Source of the DNA: CAYFHQ01 sp964342805
GTDB lineage: Bacteria > Bacillota > Clostridia > Peptostreptococcales > Acidaminobacteraceae
Length of the DNA stretch: 22,235 bases
Direction of reading: 5' to 3'
Assembly: GCA_964342805.1 (NCBI GenBank)
Contig: CAYFHQ010000062.1
Span: 1-22,235, forward strand
Below the pieces are notes generated by a model that was not told where the DNA came from, made no database searches, and was given only the letters and a program-made list of their open reading frames with translations. Position 1 is the stretch's first letter. Each line of letters starts with the position of its first letter. Of the stretch, positions 5,539 to 14,152 are shown piece by piece. A program made the translations under genes and the position numbers.

Positions 5539-6954
5539 CTATGTTCTCACAGTTACGATCTCACCATCTTGCTTGCAAATTTGTGCTCCCTTGATCAATT
5601 TCTTGACATTGTAATGGGAATGGCCAATTCTAATTTTTGTACCTGGGTAGACATCCAGGGCCTGGATTGACGAGTCTTGTAGCTGAGAAATCAGATCTTG
5701 CAACTGCTGTAACTCTTTAGCGTTGACCATCATCTCGTCGTGGTACTGGCGTTTACTGGAAGCGCTCTTATCAAACATAGCCCGTGCCTTTTGATTGGCC
5801 GGGTCCGCCTTCAATTGGCGATCCAACAAAGTCAGAGCTTGATCGAGTTTTTTTATGTTTTCTTTCAACTCTTTGATCTTTTCAGTGATTTCTTTATAGC
5901 GATCTAGGATCGTACTGTCCACACCTAGGCGGATCTTTGTAATAGTACCAATTTCTGAACCAATGGCCTTGGCATTGATATTGCCCCTGACATTGAGTTC
6001 TCCACCAATGATCAAGCCCTTGCGACCTTGTACTTCTACTTGTCCATTACAGAACACAGTGGCGTGCATGATGGCGTCCGATTTGATATTGCCATTAACG
6101 CGAACTTCCGCATTATTTATGAAACGGCTGATCAGGTCCCCTTTGCAAGAAACCTTAGCCTCATCGTTGCCCTGGATTCCAGCTCCAATTGTGATATTAC
6201 CGCCACAATCAATCGTAGCAGCTTCAACTAGGCCTCGAATTTCCAGGTCATCGTCACACTCAATTGAATAGCCCGTAATGACATTGCCAAAGACAACAAC
6301 TTTACCGTTGAACCTGATATTGCCTGTTTTCACACCAACATCTGTCCGGATCTCTAGGACTTTGATAATACCAATCCTGTCTCCGACGATCTCAATGGTT
6401 CCTGTTGCTTGGGCGAACATCTGCATGCCGTCTTCTGACAGTTGGACATACTTGCCCAGCTTGAAGTTCACTGTCTTTCCTGGTTTTGCCCTAACTTGTT
6501 TGCCCGTTACTGTGATTCCATCTTCACCAGTAGTCGGAAGTACTTTCGTTCCAAGTAGGTCCCCTTCCATTACAGTTTGGAAGGTGTCCATTTCCTTAAA
6601 GTCAACAGTGCCGTCATCATTCATCTTAGGCTTAGCCTTATGGTTAATGTCGATCGTGTAATCAATGTAACCATCCACGCCATTTTCATGGGGCTTACCC
6701 TTGGCAATCACAAGATTGGTTACTTGACTTGGATTGGACGCAGCAGCGTTCAATGCGGCTGGAATCACGCCATAAACGACATTTCTTTTCTTTAAGAACT
6801 CTAAAATGGCCTCCTGCGTAACAACCGCATTGGGCGAGTTCAGCTCAATCGACAATCGCGCAGAATAATAGTCGCTAGCTATTGTCAGTTGTAATGTATA
6901 GGGATTGGAATTTCCATTCCCATTGTTTTGTTGTTGTTCTTCATTCTGGCTCAT
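5539..6954 (-). CDS. fapA: FapA family polymerising protein (DUF342)
   Basis: This 471-residue protein has the layout of DUF342/FapA proteins. A low-complexity start (about 1-18) is followed by an N-terminal domain with VVTQEAILEFLKKRNVVYGV (about 44-63). A long Gly/Asn/Ile-rich stretch with repeating short beta strands (about 200-345, e.g. GNIRFNGKVVVFGNV, EVRVNGNIKSDAI) should form a right-handed beta helix like bactofilins. Then come a charged coiled coil (about 350-425) and a short beta C-terminal piece. FapA is named for a role in flagellar assembly in Vibrio, but the biochemical role in Clostridia is not settled. GGGG lies seven bases before the ATG (6952-6954), and sigD ends 11 bases upstream, so it belongs to the fla/che operon. 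Confidence 0.88.
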   Translation of the reverse strand: MSQNEEQQQNNGNGNSNPYTLQLTIASDYYSARLSIELNSPNAVVTQEAILEFLKKRNVVYGVIPAALNAAASNPSQVTNLVIAKGKPHENGVDGYIDYTIDINHKAKPKMNDDGTVDFKEMDTFQTVMEGDLLGTKVLPTTGEDGITVTGKQVRAKPGKTVNFKLGKYVQLSEDGMQMFAQATGTIEIVGDRIGIIKVLEIRTDVGVKTGNIRFNGKVVVFGNVITGYSIECDDDLEIRGLVEAATIDCGGNITIGAGIQGNDEAKVSCKGDLISRFINNAEVRVNGNIKSDAIMHATVFCNGQVEVQGRKGLIIGGELNVRGNINAKAIGSEIGTITKIRLGVDSTILDRYKEITEKIKELKENIKKLDQALTLLDRQLKADPANQKARAMFDKSASSKRQYHDEMMVNAKELQQLQDLISQLQDSSIQALDVYPGTKIRIGHSHYNVKKLIKGAQICKQDGEIVTVRT

Positions 6955-6965
6955 ATGCGCACCCC

Positions 6966-7709
6966 TTAGTATAGGTCCTCAATTGACGTTCGTAACTTGG
7001 AGATCGCCTTTGTGTGAAGCTGAGATATCCTCGACTCCGATATCCCCAGGACCTCTGCGATTTCCTTGTACGTCAGCTCCGAGAAATAGTAGAGATCAAT
7101 GATCATCCGCTCTCTCTCAGGCAATGACTCAATACGTTCCACCAAAAGTCGCTTTGTCTCACCTTCGAACAATTTCTTCTCAGGGCTTCCGTCAATATCC
7201 TTGTCACGGATGGAAAAGTTGCTGTTTTCAGCCACTTTTTCATCTAAGGACATAACTGACAAGGAGGAAACCTCACCCATGAGTTTGCTCAACTCAGCCA
7301 AGGTCAAATTCATTTCATCGGCTATCAGTTGGTTGTCCACTTCTGCCCCATGGATCCCATGGAGTTTGGACATGGCGTCTTCCAGTTGCTTGTATTTTTG
7401 TCTTGTGCTACGAGGTATCCAGTCCATCGCCCGTATTTGATCGACGATGGCTCCACGTATGCGAATGTTTGCATACGTTTCGAACTTCACGTGCTTATCT
7501 ATATCAAACTTTTCTATCGCATCGATCAGTCCCAATACACCATAACTCACCAGATCATCATATTCCACATTCGAGTTGAATGACGTAAACAGCCTGCCCG
7601 CAATAATACGGACAAGCTCTACATACTCAACAATCAATTGATCCTTGGCATCACGGTCATTCTTCAATTTAAATTGAAGCCAAAGTTGTTTTTTTTCCTG
7701 TTCTGTCAT
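6966..7709 (-). CDS. sigD: RNA polymerase sigma factor for flagellar operons (sigma-28 family)
   Basis: SigD (FliA/WhiG type) directs polymerase to late flagellar, motility and chemotaxis promoters. The 247-residue protein has region 2 with EYDDLVSYGVLGLIDAIEKFD (about 49-69) and FETYANIRIRGAIVDQIRAM, the WIPRSTRQK stretch (97-105) seen in this subfamily, and a region 4 helix-turn-helix LTYKEIAEVLGISESRISQL (212-231). Length is normal. The ATG at 7707-7709 is preceded by AGGGG about ten bases upstream. It follows cheD by 30 bases and precedes fapA by 11, in the same relative place as sigD in the Bacillus fla/che operon, where distance from the operon promoter influences SigD level. No FlgM anti-sigma gene is in the window. 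Confidence 0.96.
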   Translation of the reverse strand: MTEQEKKQLWLQFKLKNDRDAKDQLIVEYVELVRIIAGRLFTSFNSNVEYDDLVSYGVLGLIDAIEKFDIDKHVKFETYANIRIRGAIVDQIRAMDWIPRSTRQKYKQLEDAMSKLHGIHGAEVDNQLIADEMNLTLAELSKLMGEVSSLSVMSLDEKVAENSNFSIRDKDIDGSPEKKLFEGETKRLLVERIESLPERERMIIDLYYFSELTYKEIAEVLGISESRISQLHTKAISKLRTSIEDLY

Positions 7710-7739
7710 TGTAGATCGACCCCTCTGCCAAAATCAAGG

Positions 7740-8225
7740 TTAAACCGTTTTGGTTCCATGCCCAATGGTCTTAATTAAAAGACGCCCGTCATCGGGATAA
7801 AACTCAATTGTTCGACCAAAATTTCCGCCTGTATCATCTGCTTTAATGGGTATTCCCATGGATTTTAGGATCCCTCGCACCGCTTCGGCATTTCTCTGAC
7901 CGATTTTCATCATATCGTTGCTACTTTTGAAAGAGAACATCTGCGCACCACCGGCAATCTTACTGACAAGTCGACGCTTGTTGGCGCCTCTTTGTTCCAT
8001 CATGGCGATCATATCCACTATGGCAGTGTCAGCAAACTTAGCGCGGTTTGTGTTATTCCGAATAGCTTCACTGGACGGCAACATGATATGAGCCAAGCCA
8101 GAGACCTTCGAAACAGGATCATACAAGCAAATACCAATACAAGACCCCAACCCGAGAGTTGATAATACTTGAGGCGGTCCGGCAACCTTTAAGTCAGCCA
8201 TACCAACCTTCAAAATTTGGCTCAT
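7740..8225 (-). CDS. cheD: Chemoreceptor glutamine deamidase CheD
   Basis: CheD deamidates glutamines on chemoreceptors and also binds CheC to stimulate its CheY-P phosphatase activity. The 161-residue protein keeps the papain-like catalytic triad in register with Thermotoga CheD: Thr23, Cys29 in LGLGSCIG and His46 in GLAHIMLP, each shifted by two relative to the known Thr21/Cys27/His44. The motif KIAGGAQMF and the later IGQRNAEAV segment are also family-typical. The start codon overlaps the cheC stop by four bases (ATGA), and AGGAG lies seven bases upstream inside cheC, so translation of the partners is coupled. That pairing fits their physical CheC-CheD complex. Confidence 0.97.
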   Translation of the reverse strand: MSQILKVGMADLKVAGPPQVLSTLGLGSCIGICLYDPVSKVSGLAHIMLPSSEAIRNNTNRAKFADTAIVDMIAMMEQRGANKRRLVSKIAGGAQMFSFKSSNDMMKIGQRNAEAVRGILKSMGIPIKADDTGGNFGRTIEFYPDDGRLLIKTIGHGTKTV

Positions 8226-8839
8226 AGTTGTACTCCTAAACTATTTAAAAGCGTTTCATACGAATCAGGTTCAGGTATCAAGAAGAAATACCCTTCTACT
8301 GTTTCATTTTCTTGGAATTCAATGAACTCGTTTTCAATGATCAATATTTTGTCCCCCATTAGACCAAATTCGATCGCTGGAACGCTTAGTACTGCGCCTG
8401 CCATGTCCACGGCAATAGACGGTACAGAGATCTTGATATTAAGGTTCGTCAAGCCCGAGAGTGATGAGATATAGGAACCCGCTAGGATATTACCAATCTC
8501 CTGCAGTGCTGAGAAGGCAAACTCATCTAGATCTGTGTTGTCCCTTGGCATTAAAAGGTTAATCAGTGACAGGGCTGCGTCTAATTTCAAGACAAACATG
8601 ATGCTCCCTTCCATATCGCCTTCGATTTGGAAGAAGATGCCGCACACTTGTACTTCTGCACCGCCCAGCATTTCAGGTACCTCTGGAAAATCGAGCACAT
8701 TTACCTTTGGCACATTCATGTCAACCTTCTTGTTGATCATTTTTGCCAAGGCCGTGGCCGCATTTCCTGCACCTATATTTCCGATTTCTTTTAATACATC
8801 CATCACCATCGAGTTAATATTATCGATGTATCCGTCCAT
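8222..8839 (-). CDS. cheC: CheY-P phosphatase CheC
   Basis: CheC dephosphorylates CheY-P and takes part in adaptation together with CheD. The 205-residue protein contains both copies of the CYX-family active-site motif E-x2-N followed about 23 residues later by Pro: Glu18/Asn21/Pro44 in DVLKEIGNIGAGNAATAL, and Glu114/Asn117/Pro140 in ALQEIGNILAGSYISSLSG. Both sites look intact, as in class I CheC of Bacillus and Thermotoga. The ATG (8837-8839) follows AGGAG at a normal distance. It begins 14 bases after the cheW stop and overlaps cheD by four bases. FliY at the right end of the window carries the same domain, so this cell has at least two CheC-type phosphatases. Confidence 0.96.
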   Translation of the reverse strand: MDGYIDNINSMVMDVLKEIGNIGAGNAATALAKMINKKVDMNVPKVNVLDFPEVPEMLGGAEVQVCGIFFQIEGDMEGSIMFVLKLDAALSLINLLMPRDNTDLDEFAFSALQEIGNILAGSYISSLSGLTNLNIKISVPSIAVDMAGAVLSVPAIEFGLMGDKILIIENEFIEFQENETVEGYFFLIPEPDSYETLLNSLGVQL

Positions 8840-8853
8840 TCTATTCTCCTGTC

Positions 8854-9297
8854 TTACTGGGTTTCTATGTTCTCTACACCCAGCACCTTTTGCAGATCAA
8901 TTAACATGATAATGCGTCCTTCGTTCTTACCAATTTCATAAACGAATTCCTCACCACCACTACCACGAACTGAAGGTGCTGGATCAATATCTTCTGGATC
9001 CAACTGAAGCACCTCAGACGAAGAGTCAGCGATCATGCCAACTGCGTATTCTTTAAAGTTTACTATGATGATTCTTGATTCATCATCAAAATCCTCTCGA
9101 CTCAGCTCAAATCGCTTTCGCAAATCGATAACAGGTATAACATTCCCCCGTAGATTGACAACACCTTCTACATACTGGTCTGTATAGGGCACCCGCGTAA
9201 TCGGGAGCATTTTTTCAATGTTTTCAACATATTTAATGTCAATTCCATAGTATTCTTCATTCACCTTGAATACTACATATTCTCGGAAATCACTCAT
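8854..9297 (-). CDS. cheW: Chemotaxis coupling protein CheW
   Basis: CheW links the histidine kinase CheA to chemoreceptors in the membrane-attached signalling array. The 147-residue protein is a single CheW-like SH3-type domain: EYVVFKVNEEYYGIDIKYVE at the start, ITRVPYTDQYVEGVVNLRGNV (with the conserved VxGVxNLRGxVIPVIDLRKRF block) and a C-terminal half with VGMIADSSSEVLQL. Length is typical. AAGGAG precedes the ATG (9295-9297) at a good distance. It lies 21 bases after cheA and 14 before cheC, in the order cheA-cheW-cheC-cheD known from Bacillus. Confidence 0.97.
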   Translation of the reverse strand: MSDFREYVVFKVNEEYYGIDIKYVENIEKMLPITRVPYTDQYVEGVVNLRGNVIPVIDLRKRFELSREDFDDESRIIIVNFKEYAVGMIADSSSEVLQLDPEDIDPAPSVRGSGGEEFVYEIGKNEGRIIMLIDLQKVLGVENIETQ

Positions 9298-9318
9298 ACT
9301 GTAGCTCCTTTCGTAGGC

Positions 9319-11412
9319 TTACAACAACTGATTCGGATCAACAATCAATGCAACGGAGCCATTACCTAGTATAGTCGCACCAGCGATAATCTTAACGCCG
9401 GTTAGGTACTTGCCCAGTGACTTGATTACGATTTCTTGCTGGCCAATAAGACTATCAACAACAAGACCCGCTTCTTGCTCGCCCTTACGAACGATAACCA
9501 CAATCATTTCCTCTTTATCTTCTGCTGTCTGCTTCACATCTAGCAGGTTACCAAGACGAAGGATTGGCAATGTTTTATTTCTGTACAGGACAACTTCTTG
9601 GTTCTGTACCATACTGATTGCCTTTTTCTCAATCGTCGTGATCTCTTTAATATTGTTGAGTGGCAGTGCGTACTTTTCTTCTGCCAAGTTAACCATAAGT
9701 GCCTGGATAATAGCCAGTGTCAGTGGAAGGCGAATGGTAAACTTGCTTCCCTTTTCTTCTTCGCTGCTGACTTCAACTGTACCATTTAAGGACTCGATTT
9801 TGCTCTTTACAACGTCTAGACCTACGCCTCGGCCAGAAAGATCTGTAATTTCCTCAGCAGTGGAGAATCCTGGTTTAAAGAGAAGGTTAATAATGTCATG
9901 GTCTGACATCATTTCTACTTCACGATCTGTAACCAGTTGCTTGTCCAGGGCAATTTTAAGGATCTTGTCAGGAATGATACCGCCACCATCGTCTTCTACT
10001 TCGATGACTACGGTATTGCCGTCAGGATAAGCTCTTAGGGCCACAGTACCTTGCTCTGCCTTACCCCTTTGCTCTCTGACTTCCGGACTTTCAATGCCGT
10101 GGTCGATGGAGTTTCGGATCAAGTGGATTAGTGGATCACCAATCTCGTCGATAACTGTACGGTCTACTTCTGTTTCTTCCCCTGACATGATCAGCTTAAT
10201 GTTCTTGCCAAGGTCCTTGGAAAGGTCTCGTACCATCCGTGGGAAGCGGTTAAATGTTCTTTCCACAGGTACCATTCGAACTTTCATTACCGCGTCGTGG
10301 AGACTTGTAGTGATTCGTTCTAGGTACTCAATGGCTTCGTTCATATTCTGACGATTATCTGCAGTGTCATGGTCTTCCAGACGCGTCTTAATGATAATGA
10401 GTTCGGAAACGAGATTCATGAGGTTGTCAAGGCGGTCAATGTCAACACGAACGGTTTTGGACTGCTTGGCACGTTCTTTCTGCTTGGCCTGGTCTTGGGC
10501 ACTATCCGCTTTTTTCGCCTTACGCACAACCGGTGCCGGCTCGGGGCGAGACGGTGTGGCAACAGGCGCAACATCGGGTGCGGGCGCATCTTCCGCTGGT
10601 GCCAGTTCTTCTACAACTTCACCAAGGTCTTCGCGCTCTACGTCATTTACCTGGACATCTGCAACCTCTGAGATGTTTAGAATTTCGTGCTGAATGCTGT
10701 CCTTGTCCATGTTGGATACAAAAAGGATTTCAAAACTGCTTTCAAACTTCTCGTCTTCGATTTCTTCTGCAGTTGGATGAGACTTAATAACTTCACCAAA
10801 CTGTTCCAGGGTGTTAAACACGATAAAAGCCCGGGCAGCTTTTAGCATGCAACCAGGGTCTAAGGTTACTTTTATCATTTGAAGGTGGAGGGCTTGCTCC
10901 TTGGCCTTCATGAATACATTTTCAAGACCTGTCAGGTCTAGGCTGAAGCCTTCCTCAGAAGCTGTTGGAGCAGTTGGTTCTTCAACCACTTCTGGTGCTT
11001 CTTCCTCCGGTTTTGAGGCTTCTGGCTGCTTGTTCTCCAAAATAGCCTTCAGCTTGTTCACCAATGGGACTGGGTCCAGGTCACTTTCTTGACCTGTACT
11101 TTCAAGGGAGTTGATGTGTTCTTCCAGTGTGTCGAAACACTCAAACAAAACATCAACAATATGTGTTGTTACTGGAATTTCACCATTACGCACCTTGTGC
11201 ATTACATTTTCCATTTCGTGGGTTACATTGGCTACTTTTGTAAAGCCCATTGTACCCGCCATGCCCTTAATGGTATGGGCAACACGGAAAATTTCATTCA
11301 GCAGATTCAAGTCCTCTGGCGTGTTTTCCAGGTCCAGCAGAATTTGATTCATATGCTGTAAGTGTTCCTTCGATTCATCAATGAATATTTCGAGATATTG
11401 ACTCATATCCAT
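9319..11412 (-). CDS. cheA: Chemotaxis histidine kinase CheA
   Basis: CheA autophosphorylates in response to receptor state and passes the phosphate to CheY and CheB. The 697-residue protein shows all five domains. P1 (about 1-105) carries the phospho-accepting His46 in VAHTIKGMAGT. P2 (about 172-260) is the response-regulator docking domain, followed by a Pro/Ala linker. P3 (about 318-385) is the dimerisation helix pair. P4 (about 385-563) is the ATPase with N box LIRNSIDHGIE, G1 DDGGGI and G2 GRGVGLDVV. P5 (about 565-697) is the CheW-like domain. The ATG at 11410-11412 follows GGGGG; a second Met two codons later is possible. It begins three bases after the cheB stop. No catalytic residue is missing. 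Confidence 0.98.
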   Translation of the reverse strand: MDMSQYLEIFIDESKEHLQHMNQILLDLENTPEDLNLLNEIFRVAHTIKGMAGTMGFTKVANVTHEMENVMHKVRNGEIPVTTHIVDVLFECFDTLEEHINSLESTGQESDLDPVPLVNKLKAILENKQPEASKPEEEAPEVVEEPTAPTASEEGFSLDLTGLENVFMKAKEQALHLQMIKVTLDPGCMLKAARAFIVFNTLEQFGEVIKSHPTAEEIEDEKFESSFEILFVSNMDKDSIQHEILNISEVADVQVNDVEREDLGEVVEELAPAEDAPAPDVAPVATPSRPEPAPVVRKAKKADSAQDQAKQKERAKQSKTVRVDIDRLDNLMNLVSELIIIKTRLEDHDTADNRQNMNEAIEYLERITTSLHDAVMKVRMVPVERTFNRFPRMVRDLSKDLGKNIKLIMSGEETEVDRTVIDEIGDPLIHLIRNSIDHGIESPEVREQRGKAEQGTVALRAYPDGNTVVIEVEDDGGGIIPDKILKIALDKQLVTDREVEMMSDHDIINLLFKPGFSTAEEITDLSGRGVGLDVVKSKIESLNGTVEVSSEEEKGSKFTIRLPLTLAIIQALMVNLAEEKYALPLNNIKEITTIEKKAISMVQNQEVVLYRNKTLPILRLGNLLDVKQTAEDKEEMIVVIVRKGEQEAGLVVDSLIGQQEIVIKSLGKYLTGVKIIAGATILGNGSVALIVDPNQLL

Positions 11413-11415
11413 ATG

Positions 11416-12495
11416 CTACACCCCCATCGCTTTCATGATTTCAGTTGAAATCTCACCTAGTGGCACCACTCGGTCTACGACCCCTTCAGCTATTGCCGAC
11501 TTAGGCATCCCAAACACTACACAACTATCTTCGTCCTGAGCAATAATATGTGCTTTATTCATCACTTTCACATTGGACAGTCCTTTCGCACCGTCAGCAC
11601 CCATACCGGTCATAATGACACCAATGACATTGTTTGACCCCAAGTCCGCCAATGAATAAAACATGGCGTCTACTGAAGGTCGATGTCCTGTGATCGGCGG
11701 ATCCGAGCCAAGAATGATCTTGTAGCTGGTTCCAGTTGATATGACCCTAAGGTGCTTGTCTCCCGGTGCAAGGTATGCACAACCCGGACAAAGAATGTCT
11801 CCGTCCTCAGCTTCTTTTACCGCTAGATCAGACATGGAGTCCATCCGTTCCGCCAAGGATTTTGTGAATCCTGGAGGCATATGTTGAACGATGATTACAG
11901 CTGCATTTATATCCCCTGGTAATTTGGGCACCACGGACTGTAGAGCCCTTGGTCCACCAGTTGATGTTCCTATTGCAATTATTTTATCAATTCTACCATC
12001 TTTATGTACAGCCTTTTGGCGAGGTTTTCGCACTATTTTTTGCGTCTCAGGCCGTTTGGGCCGTGCAAGAGGTGCTTGTCTGCGTACCGACCGGACGCGA
12101 ACCCGGGAAGCTACAGAAATTTTCTCGAACAACTCTTCTTTCATATCATCGGTATTGACCTTAAATATGCTAGATGGTTTGGTGATAAAATCGACAGCCC
12201 CGTATTCCAGTGAGGTAATTGTGGCATCAGCCCCCTCTTTTGTGAGGGAACTGAGCATTAAGACTGGTACAGGATGCTCGTCCATGATTTTTTTTAGTGC
12301 TTCTATGCCATCCATGATGGGCATTTCGACATCCATGGTTACAACATCAGGTTGAAGTTCCTTAACCTTGGCAACAGCGTCTTTCCCATTCCTAGCCGTG
12401 CCGATCACTTCAAAATCATTGGACTCATTGATAATGTCAGAAATAACCTTACGCATAAAAGCTGAATCGTCAACTACTAAAATACGTACTTTCAT
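11416..12495 (-). CDS. cheB: Protein-glutamate methylesterase CheB
   Basis: CheB removes methyl groups from (and can deamidate) chemoreceptors and is switched on by phosphorylation from CheA. The 359-residue protein has a receiver domain (about 1-120) with Asp10 and phospho-acceptor Asp55 in VVTMDVEMP. A basic linker follows, then the methylesterase domain with catalytic Ser178 (GTSTGGP), His205 (VQHMPPGFT) and Asp301 (GMGADG). These match the known Ser/His/Asp triad. The ATG (12493-12495) follows AAGGG and lies one base after the PilZ gene stop codon. The methyltransferase CheR, its usual counterpart, is not in this window. Confidence 0.97.
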   Translation of the reverse strand: MKVRILVVDDSAFMRKVISDIINESNDFEVIGTARNGKDAVAKVKELQPDVVTMDVEMPIMDGIEALKKIMDEHPVPVLMLSSLTKEGADATITSLEYGAVDFITKPSSIFKVNTDDMKEELFEKISVASRVRVRSVRRQAPLARPKRPETQKIVRKPRQKAVHKDGRIDKIIAIGTSTGGPRALQSVVPKLPGDINAAVIIVQHMPPGFTKSLAERMDSMSDLAVKEAEDGDILCPGCAYLAPGDKHLRVISTGTSYKIILGSDPPITGHRPSVDAMFYSLADLGSNNVIGVIMTGMGADGAKGLSNVKVMNKAHIIAQDEDSCVVFGMPKSAIAEGVVDRVVPLGEISTEIMKAMGV

Positions 12496-12496
12496 G

Positions 12497-13246
12497 TTAT
12501 ATCAGCCCTTTTCTTCTCATGTTACGTTGCTTCTGGAAGATATAGCTAATGATCATGGAACGATCGTTTTCTTCCATTTCTTCGAATGCGAAGCCTATTT
12601 CATACTGCTCGTAGGTACCAAACGATTTTTTGCACCGTACCACTTTACCCTTGAATGGCATCTCTTTTTCTCCTAAAACTAAAACACCATCCAATTCTGT
12701 TCCCACGTCGATAGCTCGCTTGCAAAGGGCCTTAAATCCACCCCCGCTGAGGTCTTTCCCCGTGAGTTCAATGTACATTTCGTCTGGTTCTTCGTCGACT
12801 ATAATGTCTGGCATATTCTTGTATTTTTCGATCAGCTTTTCACGTTTGCGGATTTCTGCTTCCGTAAGTTCTGGAGCATCTGGGTCCTTTAGTTTGATCT
12901 CACCCACATAAGGGAGCCTAAAAAACCGTCTTCTTTGTGATCGACTGATGTCTGTACTTTTTCTAAGTTTTACATAGTTGGTACCTGCTTCTGTGCCCCT
13001 GGTGACCACAGTCGCATAAAAACTAAACAAACCCGAAGTATCTCGAGGTACATTAACCAAGAGACTTGCCCCGATGGCAACGGCATAGACGTTACCCTGG
13101 TAGATTGGTGAGGACACGGTAAAATCCAAGTCGTTCACAACTGTGAGGACATTGGACTTCATACGAATTATAGTGTTGTCTTGCTGGAGTACATCTAGGT
13201 CTAGAGGATCACCAGCGTCTAGAAGATCAAACAACGTTGTTGCCAA
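12497..13246 (-). CDS. YcgR-type flagellar brake / PilZ domain protein, TTG start
   Basis: The 249-residue protein looks like a two-domain YcgR/YpfA (DgrA) protein: an N-terminal beta domain (about 1-95) and a PilZ domain. The c-di-GMP binding residues are present as RxxxR (Arg106-Arg110 in QRRRFFRLP) and DxSxxG (Asp165-Gly170 in DLSGGG). In known relatives c-di-GMP binding lets the protein slow or clutch the flagellar motor. Unusual here is a charged stretch of about 40 residues (120-160, EAEIRKREKLIEKYK then DEEPDE) between the two motifs, so their spacing is about twice that of most PilZ domains. The start is a TTG at 13244-13246 with GGAGG six bases upstream. It lies 21 bases after flhG and one base before cheB, in the same operon. 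Confidence 0.92.
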   Translation of the reverse strand: MATTLFDLLDAGDPLDLDVLQQDNTIIRMKSNVLTVVNDLDFTVSSPIYQGNVYAVAIGASLLVNVPRDTSGLFSFYATVVTRGTEAGTNYVKLRKSTDISRSQRRRFFRLPYVGEIKLKDPDAPELTEAEIRKREKLIEKYKNMPDIIVDEEPDEMYIELTGKDLSGGGFKALCKRAIDVGTELDGVLVLGEKEMPFKGKVVRCKKSFGTYEQYEIGFAFEEMEENDRSMIISYIFQKQRNMRRKGLI

Positions 13247-13267
13247 ATCAGTCCTCCAATCTGGTCA

Positions 13268-14152
13268 TTATGTTCTGAATAACCTGGAGAGGAATCGAGT
13301 AAAACCCTTCTCCTCATGGGTGTAAATCTTATTGTTGTCAATGTTGTAAGCAATTAGTTCGACACCGCGACTGGCCAAGCAGTTGGGATAAGTCAGCAGG
13401 AAGGGTTTTTGATTCCGGACCGACTTTCTCACATTGTTGTCGTCATAAATGTAACCCAAATTCTCAAGTTCAATATCTAAGAACTTCTTTGTTGCGCTAT
13501 TGAGACGCGTGAAGACATTTTGTCCTTCCTGGTTGGACTCAACCCGGTTGACAACCACCTTCATTTGGATGTCTTGAGATGACACATTTTTAATTACAGC
13601 ATAGGCGTCAGTAATGGACGTTGGGTCCGGCGTTATAACCATGATGACGTCACTGGCTGCCCGGATAAAGGACATGACCGACGACGACAGGCCTGCCCCG
13701 GTGTCAATAATGATATAGTCCGCGTCCTGGTTGAGGTGGTGGAAGCTCTCAATGAGGGTGACAACCTCTTCCTCGTCCAAGTTGACTAAGTCCATTACCC
13801 CAGAGCCACCACTGATGACACGGAGACCTTCTGGTCCCTCCATAATCACGTCCTGAATGCTCTTTTCTTTGCGGATAACGTGGGATAAGGAATACTTGGG
13901 TACGAGCCCTAAGACCACGTCCACGTTGGCAAGCCCCAGGTCTGCGTCAATGATCGTCACTCGTTTCCCCTGCCGCTGCAGGGCCAAAGACAAGTTGACA
14001 GCAAAGTTGGTCTTCCCTACACCACCCTTTCCACTGGAAACGGTGATTACACGGGCATCATTGACATCAGATAGCTGGTCAAGGCTATCTAGGTCTACGT
14101 CCCCCTTGGTCTTATAAATGATTTCCCTTAGTTTCTGTGCCTGATCCATCAT
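13268..14152 (-). CDS. flhG: MinD-like ATPase FlhG, flagellar number regulator
   Basis: FlhG (YlxH/FleN) is a ParA/MinD-type ATPase that controls flagellar number and activates the GTPase FlhF. The 294-residue protein has the deviant Walker A SGKGGVGKTN (40-49), Walker A' DADLG (70-74) and DTGAG (150-154). At the very N-terminus DQAQKLR (residues 3-9) fits the DQAxxLR motif known to stimulate FlhF GTPase activity, so the partner interaction looks intact. Its ATG overlaps the flhF stop by four bases (ATGA), with AGGTGA upstream inside flhF, which couples production of the two. A second ATG directly follows the first. Base composition is clearly G+C-richer here than in the export-gate genes. 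Confidence 0.96.
   Translation of the reverse strand: MMDQAQKLREIIYKTKGDVDLDSLDQLSDVNDARVITVSSGKGGVGKTNFAVNLSLALQRQGKRVTIIDADLGLANVDVVLGLVPKYSLSHVIRKEKSIQDVIMEGPEGLRVISGGSGVMDLVNLDEEEVVTLIESFHHLNQDADYIIIDTGAGLSSSVMSFIRAASDVIMVITPDPTSITDAYAVIKNVSSQDIQMKVVVNRVESNQEGQNVFTRLNSATKKFLDIELENLGYIYDDNNVRKSVRNQKPFLLTYPNCLASRGVELIAYNIDNNKIYTHEEKGFTRFLSRLFRT

Noticed and set aside
5963..6661. Plus-strand open frames opposite fapA
   Set aside because: They are shadows of the FapA beta-helix repeats, without ribosome binding site or known domain.
9410..10030. Plus-strand open frame of 206 codons opposite cheA
   Set aside because: It is fully antisense to conserved CheA coding sequence, has no recognisable domain and is Ser/Thr/Arg-rich as expected for a mirror frame.
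13970..13986. GC-rich inverted repeat CCCTGC/GCAGGG in flhG
   Set aside because: It is only 6 bp, within coding sequence, and has no T run.
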